Shown: positions 21,826 through 36,500, numbered from the stretch's first letter. The stretch: DNA of 64,000 nt from Astropecten irregularis (GCA_963971285.1 OZ020250.1:7610499-7674498); one strand, 5' to 3'. Numbers and translations are program-made. The notes: generated from the letters alone by a model not told the origin.

Positions 21826-23473
21826 ACTTAATTTGTAATGCAGCATCACCCTAGGTGTATGGTCAGATTCTCATTATCAATTTCGAATTGCTAACAAAAT
21901 AATGTAATCTATAATGACATAACGTGGCGTAACGTTTGGATAACTATACATTGCCATACGTCAAGCTTCACACCACTGCGTTACGCTGTCATGTGTCATG
22001 TTACACGATATGTTGACGTCGCCTTACATTACGCTGCATTCATAACACAAGATGACTATTTTGATTTCATTTGGAAATGATTTACTCAGATTTTTGCCTT
22101 AGAGTTTGTCTTAATGAAACGGAAAGCAATAAAAGATCAGCTACCATATCTCACTTTGTTGCGTGGAATTTCTGTCTGGTTTTAGGTAAAGCAATATGAA
22201 ATGCTCGCTTTCGTTGGTGCTGTTGCTGCCGTGTAAGCTGTGTGTTTAGAAAAATAGAACATCATGGGCGGATTGCATTAAAAATGGTGTGCTTAAGGAT
22301 GCAGTCTGACGCTGACTTTCTCTCTAAGCCGGTCTTGGGTAAGACAACGGAGTCAGCCAACTGTAATAAGCCAGTCTTTGTCAACCCCTTGTGGAGTAAA
22401 ATAATGATTCACCAATGGTGACAAATTTCCACTGTCACCAGTGCATAACGTGTACAGTATGAACAGTGTGTGCACAAAATCACACGTGTTGCTAAACGGC
22501 TTTAATCTCAATCGAAATCCGAAAATTTAAACCCATTGAACTATAATTGGTATAGTTCATTATCATCATATTAAACATATGATTCAGTTTTTCCCCCATA
22601 AACCGCTCTATTGGCCTAAAAAGATATTGGTTTTAAATCTTCAACAATTAACAATTGCACAACCACATGGACAACACGAATTTTCACAATCTTGGAAGCA
22701 AGTAAAGGAAATTCCAAACAAAGAAAGTTTAAAGCAGGTTCTCATATAAGACCGGCTAGGCAGTGACACTGTTTCATTGAAATGGACAACCTTATAGACC
22801 AACTAGCTATAAGCCTTTTAAGACCGGCTAAAACACAAAGACAGCTTTAAGACCGCTTATTTCAATCCACCCCATTAATTAATTGTGTACTTTCTCGCAG
22901 GTCTATATTTTAAATAAAATCTAATTTACCAAAGTTGCAAAGGCAACACGACTCTGAGACAAGCAGCAGGACCCGTCTCTGCTGCTGTGATGAACGCTAT
23001 GCAGGGACAATGTACGAGCTTGGAATGTTAAAATATTTCTGAATTAAGTGCCAAAATATTTCTGTCATAGTATCAAATTGGAAACAAAGAGCCACTCGAG
23101 GGTCACAGGTCAGACTTGGCAGCCGGCCACAGCTTCAGTTCGACCGTGGTAGCCGCCAGGTGGACAATGGCACATACGCTGGAGATGGCAAAGATGGAAT
23201 GGAATCGTCTAAAAGTCCAGTTGCACTTCTTGTTAACTTGTCTAGAGTCAAGTTGTCCCGCGGCAGTCGACTTTCCAGCACTCCTATATGAGAATTGCAT
23301 AGTACTTGCTATGTATACAGCAATTGGGTATTAATATCTAAGATAAATACGTCATTTGGGGTTGGTTGTTTGGACTGCTCACAGTATTACTTTCAAGTTG
23401 CAGCGAAAAGCGGCGCGAGGCCGGTTTAGGATTTGCCATCATCCTTGCTTAGCGCCAAGGCAATGAATTCAAA
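21826..23473. other. Intergenic, nothing recognised
   Basis: No exon, RNA or repeat supported. Open frames on both strands at about 23103-23334 mirror each other and have no recognisable domain. Confidence 0.45.
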
Positions 23474-23595
23474 GGGCCTGTTTGTTTCATGCAAAGAATC
23501 CCATATTTAGGGATCCACTTCCTATGCAGGACACGCTAAAATGAGATTCGGATCCCGCAGAATCCGTGATCCTGTGCATTGAACAAACAAGAACC
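23474..23595. mobile_element. Short TIR element, copy 2
   Basis: The ends gggcctgtttgtttcatgca and gaacaaacaagaacc are inverted copies. The interior agaatccgtgatcctgtgca matches 8786-8904. Confidence 0.65.
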
Positions 23596-23609
23596 AATGA
23601 TACGCAAAC

Positions 23610-23935
23610 AGACATGGCACAAAAGGGTTCTACGTTGCAGCACTGAAAACAGTCTATGGTCCAAAGTCATCTTGGTCCTCTCCTCTACTCAATGCGGGCG
23701 GCTCAATTCTGCTCACTGACAAGAAGCAGAAACTTGAAAGATGTGCCGAACAATTCGAAAGAAGGCTCAACGACAAAGCAATCGCATGCTTAACACACAC
23801 TGCCGATCAACACAGAGCTGGATGCCCCCCCCCCCCCCCCTCGTACGCTAGGGTCAACCTAATAGAGCAGATTTCTATAGGGAAAGCTCCATGCCCTGAT
23901 ACCATCCCTGCAGAGGTGTACACATTGGGTGGCGT
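23610..23935 (+). mobile_element. LINE reverse transcriptase fragment
   Basis: Translates in pieces to ALKTVYGPKSSW, LLTDKKQKLERCAEQFERRLN and, after a run of C at 23826-23843, KAPCPDTIPAEVYTLGG. These are the linker and first RT motif of a non-LTR retrotransposon (compare KAPGPDGIPAE in active LINEs). The pieces lie in different frames and the 5' and 3' parts are missing. It is a decayed fragment of a family different from the LINE at the window start. Confidence 0.75.
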
Positions 23936-24486
23936 TTTTTTAAATGCATGGGTATCGATCCCGGGGGGATGGGGGACATCCCCCACGTTGTTTTTTTTTT
24001 CAGGTTGAAGGTAATTTAATACCGATACAATATCGAAAGTACCAATTAGAAAAAAAACACATTTTTGGGGGGTGTTTTCGCAGTGAATTTATGCTGATGT
24101 TTTTTTTTATGAATAAGACAACAAATCACCAATCATCCCCCCAATCGGGAAAAGAAATCGATACCTATGTATACAAGCGACCAACTACCACTAACGGGGT
24201 GCAGCGAAATTGCAAAACATTGTTCAGGCATGTCCTAAATACGCATCCGTAGTATGATGACGTGTCGGTTGGAGTGTTGCTGATCCCATCAGATCATATC
24301 ACAGTGCTGAGCGGTATCAGGCATGGTGGAGGTGTGTTAGATTTGATACCAGTGAAAAACGTGCTGATCAGGACAGGTTTAGGCCTTTTTTCTTTGACTT
24401 CAACAACAAAGTTTCCTATTTCCTGTGGTGGCAAAGGTGCCAACCTCTTTGTGTTCTGCATGGAGCTTTGCTTCAAACCACCACGG

Positions 24487-24580
24487 ATGATGAGGCTCAT
24501 GTGGGGTGCAGATGTGCGGTCATTCGGCTGGGTGGTTCTTGCCTTGTTTCTGATGGCAACACCAGGCAATACAGAGACGG
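24487..24580 (+). CDS. Lectin gene 2, exon 1: signal peptide
   Basis: Two adjacent ATGs (24487 and 24490) start MMRLMWGADVRSFGW, followed by the hydrophobic core VVLALFLMATPG and a polar NTET stretch. The exon ends at G before gtgagt (24581) in phase 1. A secretion signal with a phase-1 donor is the classic first exon of modular extracellular proteins and fits the phase-1 acceptors of all CTLD cassettes here. The frame is open upstream to 24262 but has no signal character there, so I choose the ATGs at 24487/24490. The assignment to the exons at 50 kb is inferred, since no intermediate exon was found. Confidence 0.7.
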
Positions 24581-27500
24581 GTGAGTTTTCATTCAAATTG
24601 ACATTTTTTGCTCTTTTCGAATACAGAAAGTTGATTGAAATACGTTGGGGGCTTAGGTGCAAATTCGAAGTAATGGTTTAAAATAGTTCTCAAATTATCT
24701 TTACCATTCAAAGAAATTCATTACTACAAATCAGTAACCCCTCCCAATTCGAATTTCGTATTTTCTTGAATTTTAATTGCAATTTTCACTGAGCAAATGA
24801 GTCACAATGTCGCCCGCTTTTGCTGCGACTCGGCTGTAAATGCATATGCGCCGTTAACTTTCAGTTATCTGGGGTGAGTTGGGTATTATTCGCCGTGTCC
24901 ATAACTCACCTCTTAATTTCCCCTAAAACTCAAAACACTGCACAATTGCAACAAATGTTAGCTTGCTGACATCAAAATGGACATCATTTAACACAAAGGT
25001 CTGATTCTCCTCTCGTATAGGAACGGAGGCTTTTGTGTTAAGCAATGCAATGATAATAATTAAAGAGGACTTATGTCTATTTCAATGAAGGTACGCGTTT
25101 TGCAAGCTGTCCTTAGAATACTTGACGAAATCCAATGTAAAGTATGCATTTTCGATGTGTACGTACCTAAAAAATGACTCTTAATACCCTTTCAGTTGTT
25201 TAGATTCAGTCAAGCATTAACATTATATATATATTTTTTTTCAAAATATGAATCTTTATTAAAATTGACATAATTCCTCTTAGGAATGATCAATTTGTTT
25301 CATTCCTTTTTTTAATAAGCAGGACAGAATGCTTGTTGAACAATTAAATGCTTGACTAAAATTGTCAGTGGCAATATTTTTTTGCTTTTAGAAAAACATC
25401 ACAATCCCGCTCAAGTTTTTTTTACTCGTATGCTGGTCCCAGTATTCAACATACTATGTATGTATAAACAATTGACCATATCCCATCTCTAGCTGGCGAT
25501 TTTTTGTCACAAGGTACACAATCACAGGATCAAGTCCGAGTCGAAGTCATTTGTTAATCTGACTCGAGTCCAAGTCAGAGTCACGGAACCCAGAAATCAA
25601 GACTCTAGTCGGACTTGACTTTGAGCCATTACTCATTACTCAAACAAGTCAAACTTACGCCAAATTAGATGCAAATGTTAAGGAGAGAAGTAATTCTACA
25701 GTAAAGTTGAATTTTGAAGTACGATCCTTTGTATCTGTTTTTATATAAATTTCTATATTTAAGGTATTTTACTTTGAAGACATTTAACTGCATGAATGCT
25801 TTATGGACTTGGCTGTGATAATGTTATCAAAATTCAGCTGAATGTTATTCAGAACATCTTCTCGTTTTTATATGTTGACCCTTTTTCCCATTCGGTAGAA
25901 ATCATCCGCAGTTAAATAAAATACACACTTTTTGACAACACAATTTTAAATTTGAACAAGACGCGGATTTTTCTTTTATTCTCAACTCTTACTTCTTACA
26001 CTTATTCCAAACTGGCGATTGAATTTGTAAAAGAAATGATTCGTGATAACATAAGAAAGTGGAATTTTGAAACTTTGCATGGCAGAAGTTGAAAGAGATA
26101 TAATGTTTGCAGATAAATTATGGACTTTTTTGTAGAAGTTTGGTTCTGAAAAGTACTCGACGTTTCGACCAATGTTCTGTGGTCTTCTCTCTTCTGAGGT
26201 TCCTTTCTAGATATGTATAGAAACTCTTACGTCTGTCTTCTTATAGCTCGTTTTAGAACCACACCATCTTACAAGTGAACATGGTACAACTACTGCAACA
26301 TATAAAGTGTATCGCCCTATACGAAGCAGAAATCGGGACAAAAATATTGGAACACATCACTGGGAATCTGATGTGTTCTTGAGAGGCTAACATGTATTTT
26401 GAATCTAATTTTTTGAAAAATCAAACATATTTTTTACTACTCGGATGCATTTCAAAAAACCTAATCAAATTTTACGACCGAACATCTACAAGTTTCGGAT
26501 GTTTTTGCGAATCCGATCATTTTTCAAAAAAAGAACATGTTTAAGATTTGGATGCAATACCCCCAAATTAATATGTTTTTCGATTCGATTGCATTATCCA
26601 TTTCCGAATTCCCACAAAACAGCCGTAGGCATAAAAGAGCAGTAGAGTTTGTGTTAGGTTTACGCATTTTCATCCGATATTTCATTTCATCCGATTCTAA
26701 AAAAGGATCCGAAACTTTTGACCCCCTTCGGGCTAGGTTTTCTCGGGTAACTGAGCCCAGAATTGATTTTCTTTGAACAAGTGACGTCGGGCAGGTCTTC
26801 CTTAAACCTTTGTCAAACAAAGTCGAACTGATGAACTGACTCGCCGGAGCAATACCGGAGCACACATTACTTGTACTACGATTAAACATCGGTAAGAACG
26901 GTTTCACATCGGTAAGAGCGGTTGTACATCGGTATGACATCGGCGACAATATTAGCAACGGCAGGAGACGGTAAACAGTTTTAAACATGTTAAAACAAAT
27001 GTCTGCGGATTCTCTGCCGGAGCGAGCAACGGTATTTGCAACGGTATGCATCGGCATTACAAAGGTATGGCTTCGTCAGTAGAGATCGGCGGAGCACCGG
27101 GTACCGCCCCGTTAATTGATCGGCGGCTCTATGGTGACCTCAATATGTGCCGCACTAGAACCGATGTGATACTGTACCAGCCAATGTGCTAAACATTTAT
27201 TACCGTTCTTAGCGATGTGAAACCGTAGAACTACTATACTAGTACCGATACCAGAAAATCGACAAACTTGTGCTCCTGTGTCGGTCCGAGGAGTTACATC
27301 GGCTACATGTAACAGGCTTTAATTATTCAAATGCTCCATGGAGCTCTACGGATTTTCTAGCCGTTGTTAATTCTGTGCTCCGGTTTAGCTCCGGCGAGCC
27401 ACATCGGTAGTGTGAGACAGAGCCTTTACAGCGCACAAAACGCAGCCACAATCCCGCATTATAAGCGTCACGTGATAGAGGACTGTCAAGAGCCAGTCTG

Positions 27501-30500
27501 TAGCTAGTTATAAGTGTTATGTCACTGCCATAGGTGGCAAAATATAATTATCAATGATTCAGAACGGACTCGCCACTTGGGGTTAACTGTGTCGCCATTT
27601 GTTCTGATCTATTATGTACTAAGATTATTAAGATCGAACGTGTAGTTTACAACAGTAAGCGCCAAAAGCTAGGTTGACAGTCTCGATCGGGGGGGGGGGG
27701 GAAATCTAGCTTTCAGAAAACACTGAGCTGATTGAAATGAATTTTGGGCGTATGGCCTCTGACAGCGCGGACATCCGGGTACTTTCATTCTCGTGAACTT
27801 GGCAACCGATGAAAACCAACAATATGGCTACGCGGAACAAAATCACGCACAGAAGAGAGCACACTGGCCGTCCCTCGTCTAGTCGCGATTCAGAATTGTT
27901 TTCAAATCATTTTCGTCAAGAAACAGATTTCTCTACGACTGCCATTGTCGAGTCATTGTTTGTCCTCAGACAATATCCCCCTGTAAGTGTCGTATTCTAA
28001 GAATAAACAATCCAGGGAGCTTATTGTCTTAAGAACAATGCAACTCGTCGCTTTGTTTTCACAGTGTCCCATGATGGGAGAGTTCGTATGACGCCACCTC
28101 GTGCTGATCTATTTCTTTGTTTAAAAAACAGCTAGAAAAGTCTGGTTTTCTGCCCAAAGATTCCGTGACGACTCTTATTAAAAATCTTTGGTCAGGTATC
28201 GGCTACGGTTAAAGATAGAACATGACCCAGCTGTCATGTCTGCGCAGGCGCGGAAGCTAGTTTTAGAGTTTAGCGAGATTAAATTTTAGCATTCATTTTT
28301 GCACTTTTGTAAGCACATGCAATTTTATCTGGACACAATAAGAAATCAAACAGTGGGAAAAAACCATACAACAAACTTCTCAAAAGTGCATAATAGGAGT
28401 TAAAAACATGTTACCTTCAAAACAATACATCCGACTCCATGTAATGTGTTCCGATCTTCTTGACCAGAATTATGCTTCGTAGCCCCATCTATAAAAAACT
28501 AACTTCAAAACTCCCAATCTAACTACATATAACTCCGCAGTAAGACAACAGCTAAACGATTTCTCAATACGAAATAAAGTATAATGCATGATTGGTAAAG
28601 GTCACAGAACAGCACTCACATTTTTGCCGGATCAAAATAATTATATTTATAAAAAAAAAAAAAAATGTGAACAATTGAGCTCAATCGGAAATCTGAGACA
28701 CTAGAAAATAGCGATAAGCCGACTCAACTTTTCTTATACAACATAAAGAATGGTTTTGCTCTAAACCTGATATCAAAACTGTTTCCGGTCTTTGTTAAAA
28801 AAAAGGCCGGAATACGTACAGCATTCCATTCGGTATGTTTCCACCAGCACCATCTTCAAAACCTCAAAGTCAAACGTACATCTGTGAACATTTCTGTTTG
28901 GGTATGTTATCAATCCTGTATTGTACCTTTAAAGCGAAATAAATGCGTTTGTAGACTAAATGTTTCAAGGGGGTATGTTTTGGCAATTCAGAGTTGGATA
29001 ATCTTATGGACCATATCCACAAAGGAAAGGAAAAATAAAAAAGGGGAGGGGAAAAGGTAGCCACCATCGCCAAATATTCACCCCCACGTTCAGTTGATTG
29101 GTCTGTTGGTTTATTTTCTCTTGGTGAATTTGTTATTTTTTCGGGTTATTTGCTTGAAGCTTGGTCTGGTGGTTGGTTTTCTTGTGATTAACTCTCTCCT
29201 TATGTTTACCCTGGTTGTGACCGAAGGAATCTGCTTTTGGTGCGAAAATAATGAAAAATTAAATTTTGACCTATTTATTATAACAAGCCTACTACTACTA
29301 CTACTGTAAATCATGTTTCAGGTTAATACTATACAGACAGACTCCAACGGTTTCCAGCGGCTTTGATACTCAGTAATTTAAAGCCCACCGCACACTATAC
29401 GATCCGACTACGACCCGACTGGTTTTTGGAAGGATCGCAAAGCATTCTGGGAGTCTTAACCGTGATTCGACAGTCGAATCTTGTCGACTGGCCATCAGAG
29501 TGGGTCTGCGACTGGGAACAATCACGGTTAAGACTCCCAGAATGCTTTGCGATCCTTTTAAAAACCAGTCGGGTCCTAGTCGGAATGTCGGATCGTATAG
29601 TGTGCGGTGGGCTTAAGTCACCTCGGTTGGTGCCGTAATATTGGACCATTTCTATATTTCTTTATGGTAGCTCTAGTCTTACATTTGGTTGGTTTAGAAT
29701 TATAATCCATACTGTACGGCCTCTTTGCTCTTTTGTCTGCGCGTGTTTTGTTTTTCAGTAACTGTCTTTGTAATTGTTCGATTTAATGACATGTGATGTG
29801 GAATATTGTAGTACATTCGTGGTGTTTTTTTTTTGCATATAGGTACGTATAGTGAGTTCTTACATAGATAGGCCTATACGACTTCTAAATGGCTTTTTCG
29901 CGCAAGCGACGGCAATTTGCATTTAAAAATCAAAATCTTAAAAAATCTAGAAAAAATCTACGGTTTGAGATTTTAAGTTCATTCTTTCACCAAAAGTGAA
30001 TGTTTGGCAGGGTCTTTATTTGTGACACATTGCTTGACCTCTGTGACCTCCACTTCCGGTCAAACAGGAAGTAGCTTCTCATTTAAAAGTGACAAGAGCT
30101 AGGATCATGTTTATTTCGCCAAAAGTTAATGTTAGTCGAGGTCTTTCCTTGCGAAACATTGCTTGACCCCTCTGACCTCTAATTCCGGTCAAGCAGCAAG
30201 TAGCTCCTAATTTAAAAGTGGTAAGAGCTATGATCATGATTCTTTCACCTAAACTCAACGTTTGGCAAGGTTTTTGTTTGTGACATATTGCTTGATCTCT
30301 GTGACCTCTACTTCCGGTCAAACAGGAAGTAGCTCCTCATTTAAATGTGGCAAGAGCTAGGATCACGTTTCTTTCGCCAAAAGTGAATGTTAGGCAAGGT
30401 CTTTCTTTGTGACACATTGATTGACCTTTGTGACCTCTACTTCCGGTCAAACAGGAAGTGGATCCTCATTTGAAGGTGGTTTGGGCTATGGTCATGATTT

Positions 30501-33500
30501 TTTCAACAAAAGTGAATTTTAGGCAAGGTTATTCTTTGTGACACAATTCTATTTGACAAGCGATTAATATCACATGCGAAAAAAATCACATGAGCTGTTT
30601 ACAACAGCCATTAATGTCTAGTTTCATTTTCATTCCTCTGCCTGTACACAAAATCGTTTGAATGGATTTTTGTCCCTGCATCCTTCGTTTAATTCCTTTG
30701 CAATGTTTCGCTTAACTCTCACTTTCCAGACATGCAAGGCATCTTGCCTAATAAAAGCTGTTTTGAATTGCACGAATGCTTAAGATCTCCATTCCCATGC
30801 CTCTGGTGATTTAAAATAATCGGCAGGTCTATCTGTACACGAAAAGCCGTATTCGTAAAAGAATGCTGTAGTAACGAAATGAGGTCTTTTCTTTTCATGT
30901 ATTTGTTTTTCCTTCGATTGCTCATATAAATTAACATTCATTAAAAACTATTTTAATGGAGCTTCGTGTCAGATTGAATACTTCTTTGCTAAAATTGGCC
31001 GATAAAACCTATACACGGGCAAATACGAGTGAGAAGCGCCCACGCATAATCATACGTATTACATGTGGTTGTTCTCCATAATATTGAACGGTTATAGGAT
31101 CTCCATACCCGGGTCTTTGACGATTAATGAACGGCAGTGCAATCTGATCACGAAGAGGCCGTATTCATGGACAGAACGCCTCCATAACGACATAGAACGA
31201 CTTCGTTTTATATTATTTGTTTGCACATATAAAAGAACCTTTGTTCTGAAACAAATTAAATGGAGTCTCGTGTCAGAGTGAATGCTTCTTTGCTAAAATT
31301 GGCCGGGAAATTCTCTATAATATTGCTTTATTCATTATCGCTTCGGTGGTATGATTTCCACCTGTACCTTCCACAGATAGAAGTCCTCGAAATACAAATA
31401 GACTCATAATATAAAGAGAGGTTTTTTTACTGATTTTACAACACATAGAAATATTACAATATGATTGTCGTGTCGCAATCCAATATAGATGGAACTAGGA
31501 GTTCTTGCTAAACCGATTGCAAATTGACACATTTTGAAGCCATTTTGCAATATTTTCAAATTCCGGGGAAATAAGTCGCGTCATTTCCCGAGCCAGGGTT
31601 TTAGTTTGACCTTCATAATTAGTCTGACGTTCTCCTGTGTTTGTTCATGTGAATCTAGTATTAGACAAAAAGATAAACTGCGAGAGAGCGACCTTATCGT
31701 TTGTAAAATGAAAATTATGAACGTACGCAATGTGGTTTCAGGAGTTGTTTCAAACGGCAATCCGTGTTGTCTGGAAAACGTTAACACCGATTTCAGTGAT
31801 CTTTTCGCAGGATATGCCTTCGTTTATGGATACGTGTATGATATCCATTTTGTAGACTTAATGACTGGAATATTTTGACAATCATGTGATAACCAAATGC
31901 ACTAAATAAATGTGATCCATATTTGAGTATACATCGAAAGGCTTGGATTTTTACACACGGATTAATTCAATCTTATCGTCATGCAGGTTATGCATTCCTC
32001 ATGAACAATTCAGGAGAGGCCACATTTAATAAAAATAACTGCGCATGTGCGTTGAACATGATTTCATTCCTTTTTCCAATAAGCAGGACAGAATGCTTGT
32101 TAAATAATTATATGGCAATGTTTTCATGTTTTTTGAAAAGCATCACAATCCCGATCAAGTTCTTTTTGATTCACCCTGTATGCTGATCCCAATAATAAAC
32201 ATACTATAAACCATGCACCATATCACATATCTAGCTGGCGAGTTGTAGTCACATATCACGCAAGTCGAGTTGGAGTCAGTTGAACCGAGTCCGATTCAAT
32301 TAATGATCTGACTCGTGTCCAAATCTGAGATAATTTACCGAGAAAATAAAAACTCGAGTCCGACTCGAATTTGTGCCATTACTCATACAAGTCTAACTTG
32401 TCCAAATTAGATGCAACCGTTAAGGAGTATAACATAAGTTATGCCTAAAGGTAATTTTACTGTAACGTTGAATTTTGAAGTACGATCCATGTTTGTATAT
32501 ACATTACAATATAAAACATATTTTACTTTGAAGACATTAACTGCATGAATGCTTTATGGACTTGGCTGTGATAATGTTATCAAAATTCAGCTCAATGTTA
32601 TTCAGAACATCTTCTCGTTTTTATATGTTGACCTTTTTTCCGATACGGTAGAAATCATCCGCTGTCAAATAAAATACACACTTTTTGACAACACAATTTT
32701 AATTTTGAACAAGACGCAGCTTTGTCTTTTATCCTTTCTCTCACCAAAACATTTTATGAAAAATAAATATTCGTAAAACTATAACATAACAAAATGGGAT
32801 CAAAATTAGAATCATAAAAAGTGTATCGCTCTATACGAAGCAGAAATCGGGACAAACATTTTAAAACACATCACATGGAGTCTGATGTATTCTCCAGAAT
32901 CTGACATGTTTTTCAACCTAATGTTTTGAAAAATCGAACATAATTTTTACGCTCGGATGCATTTCCAAAACCTAATCAAATTTAACGACCGAACATTTAC
33001 AAGTTTGGGATTGTTTTGTGAATCCGATTATTTTTCAAAAATCGAACATGTTTCAGATTTGGATGCAATACCAAAACATAACATGTATTTCGATTCGAAT
33101 GCATTCTTCATTAATTCCGAATTTCCCCAAAACAGCCGTAGGCACAGAACAGCTGTAGAGTTTGTGTTAGGTTTACGTATTTTCATCCGATTCTGAAAAA
33201 GCATCCGAAACTTCTGACCTCTTCGGGCCTGGTTTTCTCGAATACCCGAGTCGATAACTGATAGTCTTGGAGCAAGACATCGGGCAGGTCTTAAGCCCCT
33301 TTCACATCGGGCCTACGCAGAGTTGCGTAGTGGTGCGTATCGTGTACGCCGAAATAAGGCTGCGTACTCAAGGTGAGCCTGCGTATCTTGTGCAGAGGCA
33401 CCGCGTACCAACCAACATAATATGATTGGCGTACAGGGGCGTAGTATTGCGTATATCAGACGTAGTGTAGCGTACTATTGCGTAGGTATGGCGCACAGTA

Positions 33501-36500
33501 GCGTTGTGTTGCGTAGACTTGTGTACAAACTGGGGTACTTCTGGTGTCCAGTGCTGTACGCTAAGAGTACGCAAACGTACCGATACCAGAAAATCGACAA
33601 ATTTGTGCTCCTGTGTCGGTCCGAGGAGTTAGATCGGCTTTGTGTAACAGGCCTTATTTATTCAAATGCTCGACGGAGCTCTGCGGATTAGAAGCTTGGT
33701 CTAGTCGTGAGCTTTCTCATGATTAACATTCGCGTGGTGTTTTAATACCCTGCGTGGTTGTGACTGACGGGAAGCTGTTGGTGGGAAAAAAGTGGAAATA
33801 AAAAAGACAACAAAATGGTTCATTCTGACCTATATAACTAGCAAAGAACAGCCTACTGTAAATCACGTGCAGCTTAATACAATACACACTCGCGCCGTTT
33901 CCATCGAAAAAAATACTCAGTAATTTAAGTCACCTCGGTTGGTGCGATTATAATGGCCATTTTTTATATGATATGATATTTTATTTATTATTATTGCTTC
34001 ACTGGTCAGGTTTCCGGCAGTTACTGCGTTGGGGAGAAATCCTTGATATAAAAATAGGCTAATAATTATAGACTAATTGGCATTTGGCTGCGTGGGTTGA
34101 TATTAAAAGCAACCCCATTCACTGTGTGGTTTATGGTAGTTCTATAGTCTCACATTTAGATGGTTGAGAATTATATCCAATGCTGTACAGCATCTTTGGA
34201 GAGGGGTTCTCTTGGGGAGGTAAATAATTTCATATACAGATTGAAATGACCGCGTGTTAACGTTCTATTTCTTAAATATCCATCCAGGACCACACTCGAA
34301 TCTTTAAAACGTTAGTTTTTTCTGTCTTCTGACGATTGGGATATTCCAATTGAAAACCATGGACGCGTGTGGTCTGGTTCCCTGCCCAACGATTCCCTGA
34401 AGACTCTTATTAAATATATAAGGTCAGGTATAGGCTACGGTTAAAAATAAAACATGACACAGCTGTCATGTCTGCGCCTGCGCGGAATCTAGGTTAAGAG
34501 CCTGGCAAGTTTACATTTTAGCATTCAGTTTTACACTCTTGTAATCGCATTACACATCTTGTAATCACATCTTGTAATCTGGGCAATGTAAGAGTTCGGA
34601 AAAAGACGACAGTCAACGTAACTATCCGAAGTTGGACGGAAAAGAGTTCGTAATGTTTCGGATAAACTCGTAAAAAGTAAAAAAAAAATATATATATTCT
34701 TTATTGGTCACTAGACCCTCCTTTGAATTTAGCGGATACCGGACCCTACAAATGACCATAAATTGACGGACATTATTCGGAGATTCTTGGTCTGGGAACC
34801 AGACTAGGACGTGCGCAGGATGTTTTGTCTGCGCGTATTTGTTTGATTGTTTGTAAAATGTTCGATTTAAATCGTTTGAATGGTTTTGTGTCATTGCATC
34901 CTTTGCTCTGGCTATGCTGTCTGTGTTTAATTCCTCTACAATGTTCCGCCTAAAGCCTCTTTCACACCTGGCGTTACGTACAGTTGCGTTGCGTTGCCTA
35001 GGCTGCTCCTACGCTGTTTCTACGCTAGTCTACGCTCGTTTACGTAACAATTCGCCGAGTACGGAGAAGGAATACGCGACATGTACGCAAACAATGTAAC
35101 ATGTTTAATTTCTTCGCGTAGTCTTGGCGTAGAGCACTGGACAGTGGAAGTACGCAGTTTATACGCAAGTCTACGCTACACTACGCTACTGTGCGTCATG
35201 CCGGCGCAATAGTACGCTAACCTACGTCTGATATACGCAATACTACACGCCTGTACGCCGATCATATTATTCTGTAGGTACGCGGTGCCTCTGCACAGGG
35301 TACGCAACCATACGCCGTCACACTACGCACATTTACGCAGGTTCACCTTGACTACGCAGCCTTATTTCAGCGTACACGATACGCAACACTACGCAACTCT
35401 ACGTAGGGCCGGACCGGGTGTGAAAGGGGCTTAACTCATACTTTCCTGACGTGCAATGCATCTTGCCAAGTTAATGTTGGTTTGAATTTCTTGAAAGCTT
35501 AAAGGTATATGCATGATTTCATAATTCATGATTGGTAAAGGTCATGGAACATCACTCACACTTTTTCTGATCAAACATGTACATGACATGATAAACCTGT
35601 GAACATTTAGGCTCAATCGGACATCTACGTCTCGGGAAAGTAGCGAAAACCCGTCTCAAGTTTTCTTAAAGAATAATATAAAGAATGGTTTTGATCTGAT
35701 CTCGAAATCAAAACTGTTGTCGGTCTTTGTTTTACTGTTTTTCTGGATATACACCACTCCAGGAGGAAATATTTTAACGGTATTTTGTCTACAAGCACTA
35801 TCTTCATACCATGGGAGTTATAGGTAATCTGTGAACATTTCTGTTTGGGTATGTTACCAATGATGTAATTTACCTTTAAGATCTCAATTCCCAGGCCTCT
35901 GGTGATTTCAAATGAACGGCAAGGCTATCCGAGAGAGCTGAGGACGAAGAGCCGTATTCGTGAAAATAATGCTTCAGTAACGAAATTAGATCACTTCCTT
36001 TTGTTATTTTTTTATTGGATTGCCTATAGAAATGAACAATTGTTTCAAAACTAGATTAAGGGAGCCGCGACGTGTCAGAGTGAATGCTTCTTCTCTAAAA
36101 TTGGTCGAGAAAACCTATACACAGGCAAATACGAGTGAAAAGCGCCATCGTGTATAGCAATTAATTTCTATTGAGAAGTGTTACAGTTGCTTATTCACCA
36201 TAATATTGAATGGTTATCAGATCTCCATACCCGGGCCTTTGACGATTAATGGACGGCAGGGCAATCTGAAAACGAAGAGGCCGTATTCATGGATAGAATG
36301 CCTCAATATAACGTCATGGAGCAACTTCGTTTTGGATTGACCATTATAAAAGAACCTTCATTTTTGAATATTTGCTCAGAGAGAAGTCATCGAAGTACAA
36401 ATATACTCACACAGAGTGTTTTTAAATCAGTTTACAATACATATAAATATTACAGTATATGCAATCGTGTCGCAATCAACTTTATTTCCAAGGAATTATG

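Larger units (their letters stand above)
25250..30690 (+). repeat. Tandem non-coding unit A
   Basis: First of three diverged direct repeats inside the large intron. Landmarks shared with unit B include ataagcaggacagaatgctt (25317 versus 32081), atgctttatggacttggctg (25796 versus 32548) and cccacaaaacagccgtagg (26612 versus 33124). The blocks ccgataccagaaaatcgaca (27247 versus 33579) and gtaatttaagtcacctcggt (29373 and 29614 versus 33919) are also shared. Unit A is longer because it has gained extra segments (about 27440-28990) and several elements listed separately. No coding sequence is preserved. Confidence 0.75.
30690..34930 (+). repeat. Tandem non-coding unit B
   Basis: Begins with the block caaggcatcttgcc...gttttgaattgc...gaatgctta, which recurs at about 35450 and 41260 and marks each unit start. 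Other shared landmarks are ggatctccatacccgggtct (31097 versus 36217), gtcgcaatccaatatagatg (31471) with gtcgcaatcaactttatttc (36468), and the cattcctcatgaa...gagaggcc block (31991 versus 36927). Non-coding throughout. Confidence 0.75.

Noticed and set aside
23103-23334. Pair of open frames on both strands near 23.2 kb
   Set aside because: They overlap on opposite strands, are short, and lack splice signals or a domain in the lectin-gene phases.
24262-24486. Upstream in-frame extension of the signal-peptide exon
   Set aside because: The frame is open, but the added residues lack signal character and would push the hydrophobic core far from the N terminus; the ATGs at 24487/24490 give a normal signal peptide.
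26524-27057. 177-codon minus-strand frame
   Set aside because: It runs across the boundary between tandem unit A and an inserted repeat, has no recognisable domain, and the matching part of unit B does not keep the frame.
27689-27701. Runs of G or C (also 23826-23843, 40831-40841) as regulatory sites
   Set aside because: Isolated homopolymers without conserved neighbours; some may be sequencing or slippage products.
29985-30600. CRISPR-like array
   Set aside because: The 128-base repeats are contiguous, long and without unique spacers, in an animal genome; they are core repeats of a Helitron-like element.
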